From Pseudobdellovibrionaceae bacterium (GTDB taxonomy: Bacteria > Bdellovibrionota > Bdellovibrionia > Bdellovibrionales > UBA1609): DNA of 64,000 bases. The notes beneath the pieces were generated by a model. That model was given only the letters and a program-made list of their open reading frames with translations, did not search any database and was not told where the DNA came from. A program made the position numbers and the translations under genes. This document shows, piece after piece, positions 1 to 9,509 of the stretch. The stretch is from the NCBI GenBank assembly GCA_947444305.1, contig CANEZP010000019.1:1-64000 (forward strand), written 5' to 3'. Every line of letters starts with the position of its first letter. Position 1 is the first letter of the stretch.

Positions 1-265
1 CCATTTGCGGATTCTCGTTGCCCTGGCGCATGAGATTTAAAAACAAAGCGAGCTCATCGTTTTGCTTCTGCGTATCTTCGGGCACTTCGCGGCGGTAATC
101 TTTGAGCGAATCACGGTCTTCGCGCAGGGACATTTCGGTGCCGAGCTCTTGCTCGACGATTTTGCGGTCGTCGGCCCGGACTTCCGCCTCGCGCCGCTTG
201 GTCACGCAACCGCTGAGGTGGAGCAAGATCAAAACGCCGGCTAAAATCTGGACGATAGTTTTCAT
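1..265 (-). CDS. Partial lipoprotein (N-terminal 88 aa, runs off window start)
   Basis: Read from sequence (absent from ORF track because truncated): MKTIVQILAGVLILLHLSGCVTKRREAEVRADDRKIVEQELG...; signal peptide plus lipobox LSGC. Confidence 0.7.
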   Translation of the reverse strand, partial: MKTIVQILAGVLILLHLSGCVTKRREAEVRADDRKIVEQELGTEMSLREDRDSLKDYRREVPEDTQKQNDELALFLNLMRQGNENPQM

Positions 266-300
266 ACGTTGATTGTAGGGCCGCCGCGCCGGGCTCTCAA

Positions 301-759
301 CTATTTCCTGAGCGCGCGCTGGATGTCACGGTCGGCCTCGCGGCTCTTGATCGTGTTGCGCTTATCGCCCTTCTTTTTTCCGCGGGCGAGCGCAATTTCA
401 ACCTTTGCGCGGCCTTTCTTAAAGTACATCTTGATCGGGACGCAGGAGAGTCCTTTTTCGGTAATGGCCTTGTGGATTTTTTCAAGCTCGTGTTCGTGGA
501 GCAATAATTTGCGCAAGCGTTCGGGCTCGTGATTGTTGTAGCTAGAGGCCATGTAAACGTTGATGAATACGTTCTGAAGATAAGCCTCGTGCCCGCGAAA
601 GGCCACGTACGCGTCTTTCAAATTCACCTGGGAAGTGCGCAGTGATTTTACTTCGCTCCCCTGCAACACGAGGCCTGCCTCGAACTTTTCGAGGATCTCG
701 TAGTCGAACCACGCTTTCTTGTTTTCGGTGATGATTTTGATGTTCGTTTGGCCGCTCAT
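301..759 (-). CDS. smpB: SsrA-binding protein SmpB
   Basis: 152 aa with SmpB hallmarks (TENKKAWFDYEILEKFEAGLVLQGSEVKSLR, C-terminal basic tail). Confidence 0.95.
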   Translation of the reverse strand: MSGQTNIKIITENKKAWFDYEILEKFEAGLVLQGSEVKSLRTSQVNLKDAYVAFRGHEAYLQNVFINVYMASSYNNHEPERLRKLLLHEHELEKIHKAITEKGLSCVPIKMYFKKGRAKVEIALARGKKKGDKRNTIKSREADRDIQRALRK

Positions 760-1568
760 TTGGACGCTTCTTTTACCGCTTCGTTATACAGTTCGACGAA
801 TTGCTCAGGTAGCAGTTCTTCGGCGCGCGCGGTCTCTTTAATTCCCAAACGCTGCAAGGTGGCTTTATCCACCGAGCCGGTCAGGTTTTTCAACAAAAAC
901 TTGCGGCGGAGCGTGAAGGCCCGCTTAACGAACTTGAGAAAGGGCACGCCCAGGCCATGGACCTCGCGGCGTTCGAATTGAAGCACGCGGCTCGCGATCT
1001 TGGGAGCGGGGAAGAAGTCGCGCGGCGAGGCCTCGGCCACTTTGCGCATCTTGAAATGAAGCTGCGCCATTACGCTGAGCATGCCGTATTCCTTGGTCCG
1101 TGGAAGTGCGGTCAGCCGTTGCGCAACTTCCTTCTGGAACATCAGCACCATCCATTTGAGGTTGGAGGGCCCCACGCAGCGGTCGATCACGATGCTCGTC
1201 GAGATTTGGTAGGGTAAATTGCTGACCAAAAGTGAATCCGGCCGCAGAGCGAGCGCGTCCCAATCGATTCGCAAAGCATCGCCGGCGATGACGGTGGCCT
1301 CGTCCCGCCCCTGCCAGTAACCCACGAAATCCTGGTCGAATTCGACCAATCGTGGTTTGAAGCCCGCGGCCAGCATGGGCTCGGTCAGGGCGCCGAGGCC
1401 GGGCCCGATCTCGATCAGGTCAGTAAACTGATATTGTTTAACCGCCGCGAGTATCTTACCGATGACTTGTTGGTTGATTAAAAAGTTTTGCCCGAACGCT
1501 TTTTTAGGCTGGAGGCGCATCGCCTCTAAACGCTCTTTGATTTCGCTCGCGCTCATGAGTTGAGCCAA
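756..1568 (-). CDS. rsmA: 16S rRNA (adenine1518-N6/adenine1519-N6)-dimethyltransferase RsmA/KsgA
   Basis: KKAFGQNFL, IEIGPGLGALTEPML and SNLPYQIST motifs; 4-nt overlap with smpB. Confidence 0.95.
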   Translation of the reverse strand: MAQLMSASEIKERLEAMRLQPKKAFGQNFLINQQVIGKILAAVKQYQFTDLIEIGPGLGALTEPMLAAGFKPRLVEFDQDFVGYWQGRDEATVIAGDALRIDWDALALRPDSLLVSNLPYQISTSIVIDRCVGPSNLKWMVLMFQKEVAQRLTALPRTKEYGMLSVMAQLHFKMRKVAEASPRDFFPAPKIASRVLQFERREVHGLGVPFLKFVKRAFTLRRKFLLKNLTGSVDKATLQRLGIKETARAEELLPEQFVELYNEAVKEASK

Positions 1569-2587
1569 TCGTCGGGCAAGGAACTCGAAGACGGCGACAG
1601 TTCTTGGTCGGCCACCAGTCCCGCGCGGAATTTCAATAAACCTGCGTACGCGATCATCGCCGCGTTGTCGGTGCAGTAACGCAACGGCGGCATCGCGAGA
1701 AGGGCACCTTCTTTTTTAGCGGCGGCTTCGGCTTGGCTACGGAGCGAAGAATTGGCGGACACCCCACCCGTGATCGTCCAGCGTTTAATATTCAGCCCGC
1801 GCGCGGCTTTCACTAACTTATTGATCAAAACGTCGACGATGGCTTCTTGGTACGAAGCCGCGAGATCGGCCTTGCGAGAATCTAATTCGGCCGGCGGTGT
1901 TTTCTCTATTTCGCGAAGGGCCGCCGTCTTTAGACCCGAAAACGAGAAATCTAGGTTGTTCTCGTGGATCAACGGGCGCGGGAATTTGTAGGCCTTCGGG
2001 TTTCCGGTTTGCGCTAAACGATCGACCGCAACCCCACCCGGAAATCCTAAACGAAGCATCTTGGCGAACTTGTCGAAGGCTTCGCCGGCGGCGTCGTCGA
2101 TGGTTTTGCCGAGCAGGCGGTACTTGCCCGGGCCGCGCACTTCGAAAAGATGCGAGTGACCGCCGCTGACCGCGAGCCCGACGTAAGGAAAATCGAAACC
2201 GTCGGGCGGCGCGTAGGTTGAATCGCGCAAAAGGCTTGCGAGTAAATGCCCCTCGATGTGATTGACGTCGACGATCGGGATTTTTTTGGCCATGCTGAGC
2301 GCCTTGGCGGTGACTACGCCCACCAACAACGAACCGATCAAACCGGGACGCGAAGTCACGGCGATCGCTTCGATCGAAGACCACGAAGCCTTCGCTTCGC
2401 TCATCGCTTGCTCAATGATCGGAATTAAATTTTCGGTGTGTTGCCGGCTGGCGACCTCGGGCACCACGCCGCCGAAGGGCCGGTGCTGGGTGTCTTGGTT
2501 GGCGGAGACCTGCGCGAGCACATGGCCCGCACCGTCGACGATCGCGACCGAGGTATCATCGCAACTTGTCTCAAGCCCTAAGATCAT
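1553..2587 (-). CDS. tsaD: tRNA N6-adenosine threonylcarbamoyltransferase TsaD
   Basis: ILGLETSCDDTSVAIVD, HIEGHLLASLL, LAVSGGHSHL, TGGVSANSSLR motifs. Confidence 0.96.
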   Translation of the reverse strand: MILGLETSCDDTSVAIVDGAGHVLAQVSANQDTQHRPFGGVVPEVASRQHTENLIPIIEQAMSEAKASWSSIEAIAVTSRPGLIGSLLVGVVTAKALSMAKKIPIVDVNHIEGHLLASLLRDSTYAPPDGFDFPYVGLAVSGGHSHLFEVRGPGKYRLLGKTIDDAAGEAFDKFAKMLRLGFPGGVAVDRLAQTGNPKAYKFPRPLIHENNLDFSFSGLKTAALREIEKTPPAELDSRKADLAASYQEAIVDVLINKLVKAARGLNIKRWTITGGVSANSSLRSQAEAAAKKEGALLAMPPLRYCTDNAAMIAYAGLLKFRAGLVADQELSPSSSSLPDDWLNS

Positions 2588-2588
2588 A

Positions 2589-3314
2589 CTACTTCAAATT
2601 TTTCATGCGGAACGCGGCCTTCTTGGCCTCTTTGGATCCGGGAAATTTCGAAATGACTTCGTCGAAGAAAGCCTTCGCTTCGTCTTTCATTTTCAATTCT
2701 TGGAAGCAAACGCCGATCTTGTAGGTCGAGTCGCCGTACATTTTCCCTTTGGGGTAAGTGTCGCGGTACTTCTGGTAACTGACGATGGCTTCTTTCCACT
2801 TCTTTGCGGTCAGCAATTCCTCGCCCTCGTCGTAGGGCGTTTTGCCCTTGCCCGCAATCGCGCCGCTGATCGAACCGGCACTGGGTGTAGGAGCCGGCTC
2901 GGCCTTCGCGGCTTTTACCTGCGCTAATTCTTGCTCGACCGCGCTAAGCTTGGCTTCCATCTTGCGAAGTTCTTCTTCGTACGCGGTGAACTTTTGGTCG
3001 GTGTATTTCGCCATCTCCGTGACGCTTTTCTTTTCGCCCTCGTTCGCGGCGTTGATCTGATTCAAAAGATTTTCGATCGAATCGACGCGGCCGTTGAGCT
3101 GGCGCATTTGATCGTCGAGATCCTCGCTACGCGCGGTCACCGCGGCGGCCTTTGGCTCATTATATTCTTTTACCGTTTCGCGCTGCGCGCGTGAGGATTG
3201 GCGCTGCGGTTCAACGTTGCCGCCTTCACCGCGCACTTCCGAGCGGGTTTTCAGCGCGACGCAACCCGAGGCCATGGCCGAAGCAAGGATCAAAGTTAGG
3301 ATTTGAGATTTCAT
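2589..3314 (-). CDS. Tol-Pal system protein CpoB/YbgF-like lipoprotein (coiled coil + TPR)
   Basis: Lipobox ASGC, coiled coil, C-terminal TPR (YDEGEELLTAKKWKEAIVSYQKYRDTYPKGKMYGDSTYKIGVCF). Confidence 0.8.
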   Translation of the reverse strand: MKSQILTLILASAMASGCVALKTRSEVRGEGGNVEPQRQSSRAQRETVKEYNEPKAAAVTARSEDLDDQMRQLNGRVDSIENLLNQINAANEGEKKSVTEMAKYTDQKFTAYEEELRKMEAKLSAVEQELAQVKAAKAEPAPTPSAGSISGAIAGKGKTPYDEGEELLTAKKWKEAIVSYQKYRDTYPKGKMYGDSTYKIGVCFQELKMKDEAKAFFDEVISKFPGSKEAKKAAFRMKNLK

Positions 3315-3661
3315 GGGAAGCTGTCTCCACTTTGGAATTTTTTAAGGCGGGTGGCGTTCTCCGCCCGCTCGGCGTAATCGATCGCACGTTTGAAAAACTG
3401 TTTTGCTTCTTTGAAGTCGGCGTCTTTGAAACTCTTCGCGCCGTTGCGGTAGCTTTCCTCGGCGCGATTATATAGGCCCGTCGAGAAACGGGCGCTGTCG
3501 ACCTCTTGCGCCGAGCGAACGGCCGCGCGCGCAAGGACGTATTCCTCGTAGGGAGCCGGCGGGGCGATCACGCAAGCGGAAAGCCCCAGCGACAACAGCA
3601 ACCAGGCGCTATTGAAATTACTGAGCAAGCGGTACGAAGTTGGCGCGGCGATTTTTCGCAT
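3311..3661 (-). CDS. DUF4398-like small lipoprotein (exact start uncertain)
   Basis: LGLSAC lipobox; YVLARAAVRSAQEVDSARFSTGLYNRAEESYR...; overlaps the pal 3' end and cpoB start. Confidence 0.65.
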   Translation of the reverse strand: MRKIAAPTSYRLLSNFNSAWLLLSLGLSACVIAPPAPYEEYVLARAAVRSAQEVDSARFSTGLYNRAEESYRNGAKSFKDADFKEAKQFFKRAIDYAERAENATRLKKFQSGDSFP

Positions 3662-4145
3662 AAGCGTCTTCAGATTCTCCGGTGACGATAGGTTTCTCTT
3701 CGCCGTAGCTGATGATGGTCAAGCGCTTTGAGTCGATGCCCAAGCTGACCAAATAGTTCTTTACCGATTTTGCGCGGCGCTCGCCCAAAGCTAAATTGTA
3801 CTCAACCGAACCGCGGCTATCGCAGTGGCCTTCGATCTGAACCGTGGCGTTGGCGTTGGCTTTGATCCACTCGCCGTTTTCGGCAAGGCGGCGGCGGTTG
3901 TCGCTCGAAAGCGTCGCGGAGTCGTAATCGAAATTGACCGAAGCCAACCCGCTGATTTTGCCGCTGTCGGAGCCGCTGGCGTCAAAAACGCCACCCGTGT
4001 CGCCGGACGTGATTTTAGAATCGAGCGCGCCACCTTCTTGGCCACCGACCGGTGCGGTCTCTTCGGCCGCTTTTTTCTTCGAACCGCAGGAAATCGTGAA
4101 GGCCAACGCGGCGGAAAACACGACCAGTGAAACGCGATTTAACAT
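3618..4145 (-). CDS. pal: Peptidoglycan-associated lipoprotein Pal (OmpA family)
   Basis: OmpA C-terminal domain (VNFDYDSATLSSDNRRRLAENGEWIK...VQIEGHCDSRGSVEYNLALGERRA). Confidence 0.9.
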   Translation of the reverse strand: MLNRVSLVVFSAALAFTISCGSKKKAAEETAPVGGQEGGALDSKITSGDTGGVFDASGSDSGKISGLASVNFDYDSATLSSDNRRRLAENGEWIKANANATVQIEGHCDSRGSVEYNLALGERRAKSVKNYLVSLGIDSKRLTIISYGEEKPIVTGESEDAYAKNRRANFVPLAQ

Positions 4146-4333
4146 GATGAGGTCTCCTTTAAGATTTGCTTAACATTTTTGAAAATTGGGGTCGTGAAGT
4201 CTACCCCTACCGCTAAGCGCAATACTTGGTGCTGTTTGAATCTCGGACAGAGCTTAGCACGGCAACCGCGTGGATGCGCAAACGACTTTGGCCGGAACTT
4301 GCAGAACTTGCCGACAAACCAAAGGAGGTTTGT

Positions 4334-4738
4334 ATGAGCCGAACCATGAACCGTGTTTTTTTAATGGGCAACTTAGCGCAAAAGCCCGAGTTGCGTACCT
4401 CGAAGGCAGGCAAATCCTACGCGCGCCTGAATTTGGCCACCCACCGCTACCGCGCCCAGGGTGAAAAAGAAGTGACCGATTGGCATTCGGTCTTCGTTTT
4501 CGGGGCGGCGGCTGAAAGCTGCGCCAGTCGCCTCGATCGCGGTGCGCTCGTGTTCGTCGAAGGCACGCTCTCGTACTGGAAAATCGATTCCGACGACGAC
4601 GGCAAACGGTACCAAAATGCCATCAATGCCGATTCGGTGCGCTTCATCTCTTACGGCCGGTCGAAGAATGATCAGGAGCTCGAGAATGTTGACAATTCCG
4701 TCTCCCCATTAAATCATAATGCTGTGGCGCATCTTTGA
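4334..4738 (+). CDS. ssb: Single-stranded DNA-binding protein (OB fold)
   Basis: MSRTMNRVFLMGNLAQKPELRTSKAGKSYARLNLATHRYR; AAAGGAGG ribosome-binding site at 4321-4328 supports ATG 4334 rather than ORF-track start 4226. Confidence 0.85.
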   Translation: MSRTMNRVFLMGNLAQKPELRTSKAGKSYARLNLATHRYRAQGEKEVTDWHSVFVFGAAAESCASRLDRGALVFVEGTLSYWKIDSDDDGKRYQNAINADSVRFISYGRSKNDQELENVDNSVSPLNHNAVAHL

Positions 4739-4823
4739 ATGATGGACCGCGAGCGCGCGATCCGCGAATGATACGCTAACCTGGGACCTCGTGATCGAGG
4801 TCTCTTGTTTAAAGGGGTGCCCG

Positions 4824-5318
4824 GTGGAAAAACTCAGTTGGATTAAAGAGCTTGTTCTTGCCGAACAACAGATGGAAGAAGCCGGCGTCGTCGATATGGA
4901 AGCCGGGTTTGATCCCGCACGCCAAGTCGAAGAAGCAACCAGCGAATTCATACAAGATCTTAAAGCCGGTTTTGTTGAAGCCGCGTCGGCGTTCAACCAA
5001 CTTAAAGGTTCGACCCACGGTCACATCCGCATTTACGGCATTTCGAAAACCAAAGCCGACTTCATGTTGTTTCGGAACGGATACAAATTAATCTTCAGCA
5101 TGCGCCAGCCCGGTTTGATCACGGTCGCGCACTCGAACGCCGGCGCCCACTACATCCCCGGTCAGGTAAAGGCCGAAGACACGCCCGCGCAAGATATGCT
5201 GCGCGCTTCGTGGGGTGCGTTCGGGCAGTTGATTTGGACTTACAACGAACACGAAATTAATATCGATTATCTTATCCGTTATTACATGAGCCGCTTCGTT
5301 AAAGATTCGGCTAGGTAA
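4824..5318 (+). CDS. Conserved hypothetical protein (likely GTG start)
   Basis: VEKLSWIKELVLAEQQMEEAGVVDMEAGFDPARQVEE...; ORF-track start 4791 is further upstream. Confidence 0.65.
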   Translation: MEKLSWIKELVLAEQQMEEAGVVDMEAGFDPARQVEEATSEFIQDLKAGFVEAASAFNQLKGSTHGHIRIYGISKTKADFMLFRNGYKLIFSMRQPGLITVAHSNAGAHYIPGQVKAEDTPAQDMLRASWGAFGQLIWTYNEHEINIDYLIRYYMSRFVKDSAR

Positions 5319-5730
5319 GTAAACCCGTACGCGCGGCTTTTTCGAGCAGGCGCGCCAACTCTTTCGCTTCCTTCGCATTTAAAGTGCCGGCAATTTGTTC
5401 GGCCACGAGATCACGCGCCTTGAAGGCTTCCTTCGCTTTTTGCTTACCCAAACCGGTAAGTTTGATGATTTCGCGGCGGCGGTCGGCGTCGTCTTTCACC
5501 CGCGTGATGAACCCGAGTTTTTCCATCGCGCTAAGTGAGCGGCTCACGGCGGCCCGGTCGGTCTGCGTGCACTCGGCCAACTCCGAAGCGGTCGTTGCCT
5601 CTTTCGTGGCTAAAAAATAAATCATGCTCATTTGGTAAAAGCCCAGGTCTGTCTTTTTAATTTGGGCGGCGCAAAGGCGGGCAAGGCTGCGGCGAAAATG
5701 CCCGTAAGAATCTAAAATCGATGACGTCAT
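5311..5730 (-). CDS. MarR family transcriptional regulator
   Basis: Winged helix pattern MSMIYFLATKEATTASELAECTQTDRAAVSRSLSAMEKLGFITRVKDDADRRREIIKLTGLG. Confidence 0.92.
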   Translation of the reverse strand: MTSSILDSYGHFRRSLARLCAAQIKKTDLGFYQMSMIYFLATKEATTASELAECTQTDRAAVSRSLSAMEKLGFITRVKDDADRRREIIKLTGLGKQKAKEAFKARDLVAEQIAGTLNAKEAKELARLLEKAARTGLLT

Positions 5731-5762
5731 AGGCCAATTGTTAATACGCAGATCGTTGATAT

Positions 5763-5778
5763 GTCAATTATCGTTGAC
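5763..5778. promoter_or_regulatory. Candidate MarR operator in divergent marR/efflux intergenic region
   Basis: Inverted repeat GTCAA-TTATCG-TTGAC; also ATGACGTCAT palindrome over the marR start (5721-5730) and direct repeats ATCGTTGA. Confidence 0.4.
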
Positions 5779-5828
5779 GCCACAGTCGCTTGTTGATTAA
5801 TTCGAGGCACAATATTCCGGGGGGAATC

Positions 5829-6701
5829 TTGAACCAGTCTAGCTGGGTCGTCACAGTCTTCATGTTGTCTCTAAGTTTAACTTTAGGCCTAACTAGCGTC
5901 TGCGACGCGGCCGACGGCGAAAACGCGCCGGCTTCGAAGAGCGAGAAGCTCGAACGCTTACGCAAAGCCTTGCGCGGATCTTCCGGTACGCCCGCACCAC
6001 GGCACCCACCGCCGAAGGCCGAAGCGGTCGATATGCAGATCCGCGCGCGCGACGAACTCAAACTTGAAAGCTCAGCCTATTCGGACGGTTTAGCCCCGAG
6101 CGTGGCGGTGGTGCGCACGACCAGCATCCTCGCGAAGGATCCGGTTTACTACAGCGGTCTGCAAGTCGGCGTGAACGCGCAGCCCTACACACCGCAGGGC
6201 AAAGCTCCGTTGGTAACGCTGGGTGAACGCAATCTCGGTTCCGCGGATCAGACCTATATGTTGGGGCTCGAAGCGCGCTACATGCCGTGGATCTCCGGCT
6301 TGTTCGGCGAACACAGCGTCGGTTTCCGCATCGGCGCATCGTACGCGCGGCAAGAAATCAATTTGTTCGCGCAGACCGGTGTGCGCCTCGGCAATAGCAA
6401 TCTCCACTCACTGCAAAGTTATGTTTTACTAAGCCAACAGTGGGCGCTGCCGTCCGCCAAATACTGGAGCGTGAATGTCGACGCGGGTGTTTCACGCTTC
6501 GATATGTTGCTTACGTCTTCGTCGAGCCTCGGCGAAGTGAGCGATGACATTTGGCTCGCGACCCTACGCTTAGGGCCCGCGTACCGCACGGGCAACTTGT
6601 CTTTCAACCTGAACTACGAACGCCGCCAACGCATGACCGATGGCTGGGCCCGCCTCGAAGAGAACGGCATCATGTTAGGAATGCTCTATGGGATTCGCTA
6701 A
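5829..6701 (+). CDS. Secreted/outer-membrane beta-rich protein, first gene of efflux operon (TTG start likely)
   Basis: Signal peptide LNQSSWVVTVFMLSLSLTLGLTSVCDA; alternating beta-barrel-like C-terminus; GGGGGAA upstream of TTG. Confidence 0.6.
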   Translation: MNQSSWVVTVFMLSLSLTLGLTSVCDAADGENAPASKSEKLERLRKALRGSSGTPAPRHPPPKAEAVDMQIRARDELKLESSAYSDGLAPSVAVVRTTSILAKDPVYYSGLQVGVNAQPYTPQGKAPLVTLGERNLGSADQTYMLGLEARYMPWISGLFGEHSVGFRIGASYARQEINLFAQTGVRLGNSNLHSLQSYVLLSQQWALPSAKYWSVNVDAGVSRFDMLLTSSSSLGEVSDDIWLATLRLGPAYRTGNLSFNLNYERRQRMTDGWARLEENGIMLGMLYGIR

Positions 6702-8106
6702 ACTCCTCGTCGCGCTGTCCGTCATACCTACGCAAGCTTTTGCTTTACGCGCGCTTCGTCCGCAAGACGTGGTCGACTCCGTACTGAGCAAAGGCCTCGG
6801 GGCCGAACTGATCGCGCTGGACACCCAACAAAATTTTGTGTTGATGGAACGCGCGCTCGGAAACTTTGATTTCAATCTTAAGGGTAGCGCGGGTTACGAA
6901 TATAAAGAGGCCGAAAACCTGACCGGGCTCGCCAACCCCGTCGATAAAACATTGACCGCAAATTTAGCGATCATGAAACGAACTTCGATCGGTGCCGAGC
7001 TTGAGTTCGGTTATTTGCACCAAGCCCAGAACAGCGTTTTGAATTCGATCATCGTGCTCGCGCGTGATCCGCAACTGACTTTAGATTCGGCTTACCTACA
7101 GTGGCGCCAACATCTATGGTCAAACTCTTTCGGTTTAAGTGACCGTGCCGATCTAAACGTCGCCCGCAGCCGCTTTAAGAATTCCGATCTAAATAAGCAG
7201 GAGAGTACCGAAACACTCGTCTTAGATTCCCTTCGCTATTACTGGGACACGTACGTCGCGCAAACGAAACTCAAAGATTCGATCACCGCGCGGCAGATGT
7301 ACAAAAATTTAATCGGCGTCGTACAAAAGCGAGGACGCTTCGGCCTCGACAAAGGTGGGGAATACGCCCAAGTCATGGCGGATTATACGGCTTCCGACAA
7401 CGCGGTAAAAGTCGCTTCGTACGAGTATATTGACAGGCTCAACGCGCTCGAACGGTTGATGCAAGACAAGTTCACCGAGGATATGGAGTTCCAGGTGCCT
7501 GACCTAGTCCCGCCATTACCGAGATACACGCCGGTGAAAGCCGAAGACCTCCGTTCGATGAAGTTAGCGCAAACAAATTTAGAAAATGCCGTCGCCAGCG
7601 CGCGCGCGATAGATTGGCGCAATGAACCGGTTCTTGATTTAGTGGCGCGTTCGACTTCGACCGGGGTCGACCAGCGCGCGAACGCCGCGTATTCGGAGTT
7701 AGTCGCGGGCACGCGTCCGACCTATTACGTCGGCCTTGAATTTTCGACGCCGCTGGATTCTTCCGGCCGCCGCGCGAACGAAGCGGAAGCGCGCGTTGCG
7801 CTCGGCCGGGAAACCGTAAACTTCAAAGACAAACGCCAAGACGTCGATCGCCGACTGGTTATCTCCGAGCGCCGCCTGGAGCAAACTTTTTCGAACGCTA
7901 ACGGCGCCATCGAAGTGGAACGGTTGCGCCAGCGCACGGTGCGCGAACAAGAGACCGAGTACCGCCAGGGCCGCCTGCCCTTGCGCGACTTGCTCGAAAC
8001 TTATCGCCGGTTCTTTGATTCGCAAACTCAGCGGGTCCAAGCGATCGGTGAATATCATATTGCTTTGAACGAAATGGCCGCATTACGCGACGAACTAGTG
8101 AGGTAG
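6688..8106 (+). CDS. TolC family outer membrane efflux protein
   Basis: 472 aa; TolC-like repeats (KLAQTNLENAVASARAIDWRNEPVLDLVARS..., EVERLRQRTVREQETEYRQGRLPLRDLLETYRRFFDSQTQRVQAIGEYHIALNEMAAL). Confidence 0.85.
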   Translation: MGFAKLLVALSVIPTQAFALRALRPQDVVDSVLSKGLGAELIALDTQQNFVLMERALGNFDFNLKGSAGYEYKEAENLTGLANPVDKTLTANLAIMKRTSIGAELEFGYLHQAQNSVLNSIIVLARDPQLTLDSAYLQWRQHLWSNSFGLSDRADLNVARSRFKNSDLNKQESTETLVLDSLRYYWDTYVAQTKLKDSITARQMYKNLIGVVQKRGRFGLDKGGEYAQVMADYTASDNAVKVASYEYIDRLNALERLMQDKFTEDMEFQVPDLVPPLPRYTPVKAEDLRSMKLAQTNLENAVASARAIDWRNEPVLDLVARSTSTGVDQRANAAYSELVAGTRPTYYVGLEFSTPLDSSGRRANEAEARVALGRETVNFKDKRQDVDRRLVISERRLEQTFSNANGAIEVERLRQRTVREQETEYRQGRLPLRDLLETYRRFFDSQTQRVQAIGEYHIALNEMAALRDELVR

Positions 8107-8108
8107 AT

Positions 8109-9503
8109 ATGAAGCGCTTACTGAGTCTCTCGTTACTGACTTATGCTTTGGTCCTCGCCGGCTGCGGCGTCGGCCTCGAAGACACTTCGGGCCGCAACGT
8201 CGACCGTGAAATCAAAAACGATAAGTTGCGCGCCGAATACGAAGCCGTGCGCGGAACCTACGAGGGCACCATTCGCCTCGGTAACGGGCCTAAACGTTTT
8301 CCCGTAAAATTATTTTTGTGGCTCGGCGAGATTCAAGAAGCGCCGTTGCCCGGCGATCTTAAGCCCGGCATTCGCGTGGTGTTGCGCGGCCGGCTTATGC
8401 AGCAAAATCTGATCGGCGACAGTGACAACTTGATCATGACCGGTCAGTACGATGCGCTGACCGGACGTCTGCGCCTTGATCCCGATTTGGAAGTTTCCAA
8501 AACGTCCACCGGCTGTCGCCTCGGTGGTCAAGATCCCATCACGATCGCCGGAAGTTTCGGCGGCGAAGTGGTCGCCGGCTCGATCTTGCGCAACGGCCAA
8601 GAGTGGGCGGTGCTCGACGATATGAAACGCATTTCGACCGAAAGCGGTTCGGGCGCGGCGCTGAGCGAAGAGCAAGAGTACCAACGCTTGCAAACGACTT
8701 ACGCGCCCGTCATCGGCATGTACAACGGCCAGCTCTCACGTCAAGTGTGCGGCGGCACCCGTCGCGAAAATTACGAAACGTGGCTTTATATCGAACGCGT
8801 GGCGGAAGGTACGGGCTTGAACAACGCCGCTTGCTACATTCCCCGACTGTCTTTGCGAACGCTTCGTCACTATGACGGTGAACTCGCGGACATCACGTAC
8901 CGTTCGATCAATCGCTTCAATCCCGATCGTCTTTTGCCACAATTTATCTCAGTCGACGCCAAAGCGAATTCAAAAGTCGACCTCGATTACAACGCAAACC
9001 GCCTGACCGGGTTGATCTCGACGACCGGCCGTTGGGGTAATTTCGAAGCCGCGCGCAAATCCGCTCAGGTCGTCGCACCCGAAGACGAGACGCTCTTGCT
9101 GCGTGAGCGGCGCGAGCGCACTTACTCCCAATTCACCGGACAATACCGCGGCACCAACAACGCCCACGAAGGTCCGGATTGGCCCGTGAAGCTGCAACTC
9201 TACGTGGACGAAAAAAATATCGACGGCGTACGCCAACCCATTTTGATGGGCCTTTACCGGCGGCCGGACTTTAGCGACGAAACCATCGGTGAACGTTTGA
9301 TGGAGGTCGACGTTTCCATCGACGGCTGCAAACCGGTTCTGGCGATGAAGTCGGACGCGCGCACTGGTGGTGGCAACGGCGGCGGCGGCATTCCGGGCGT
9401 AGGCCTCATGCGCTTCAACGCGACTTATACAAACGGCACGCTGGCCGGCGAACTCGTCGATCACCGTGGACCACAAGGTGTTTTAACAGTTAAAAAGAGA
9501 TAA
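8109..9503 (+). CDS. Hypothetical lipoprotein with three repeated beta modules, between tolC and RND genes
   Basis: LVLAGCG lipobox; repeats YEAVRGTYEG / YAPVIGMYNG / YSQFTGQYRG. Confidence 0.75.
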   Translation: MKRLLSLSLLTYALVLAGCGVGLEDTSGRNVDREIKNDKLRAEYEAVRGTYEGTIRLGNGPKRFPVKLFLWLGEIQEAPLPGDLKPGIRVVLRGRLMQQNLIGDSDNLIMTGQYDALTGRLRLDPDLEVSKTSTGCRLGGQDPITIAGSFGGEVVAGSILRNGQEWAVLDDMKRISTESGSGAALSEEQEYQRLQTTYAPVIGMYNGQLSRQVCGGTRRENYETWLYIERVAEGTGLNNAACYIPRLSLRTLRHYDGELADITYRSINRFNPDRLLPQFISVDAKANSKVDLDYNANRLTGLISTTGRWGNFEAARKSAQVVAPEDETLLLRERRERTYSQFTGQYRGTNNAHEGPDWPVKLQLYVDEKNIDGVRQPILMGLYRRPDFSDETIGERLMEVDVSIDGCKPVLAMKSDARTGGGNGGGGIPGVGLMRFNATYTNGTLAGELVDHRGPQGVLTVKKR

Positions 9504-9509
9504 ATAAAA

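Noticed and set aside
1818-2384. 188-aa ORF in the alternate frame of tsaD
   Set aside because: Arg-rich out-of-frame shadow of a clear tsaD gene
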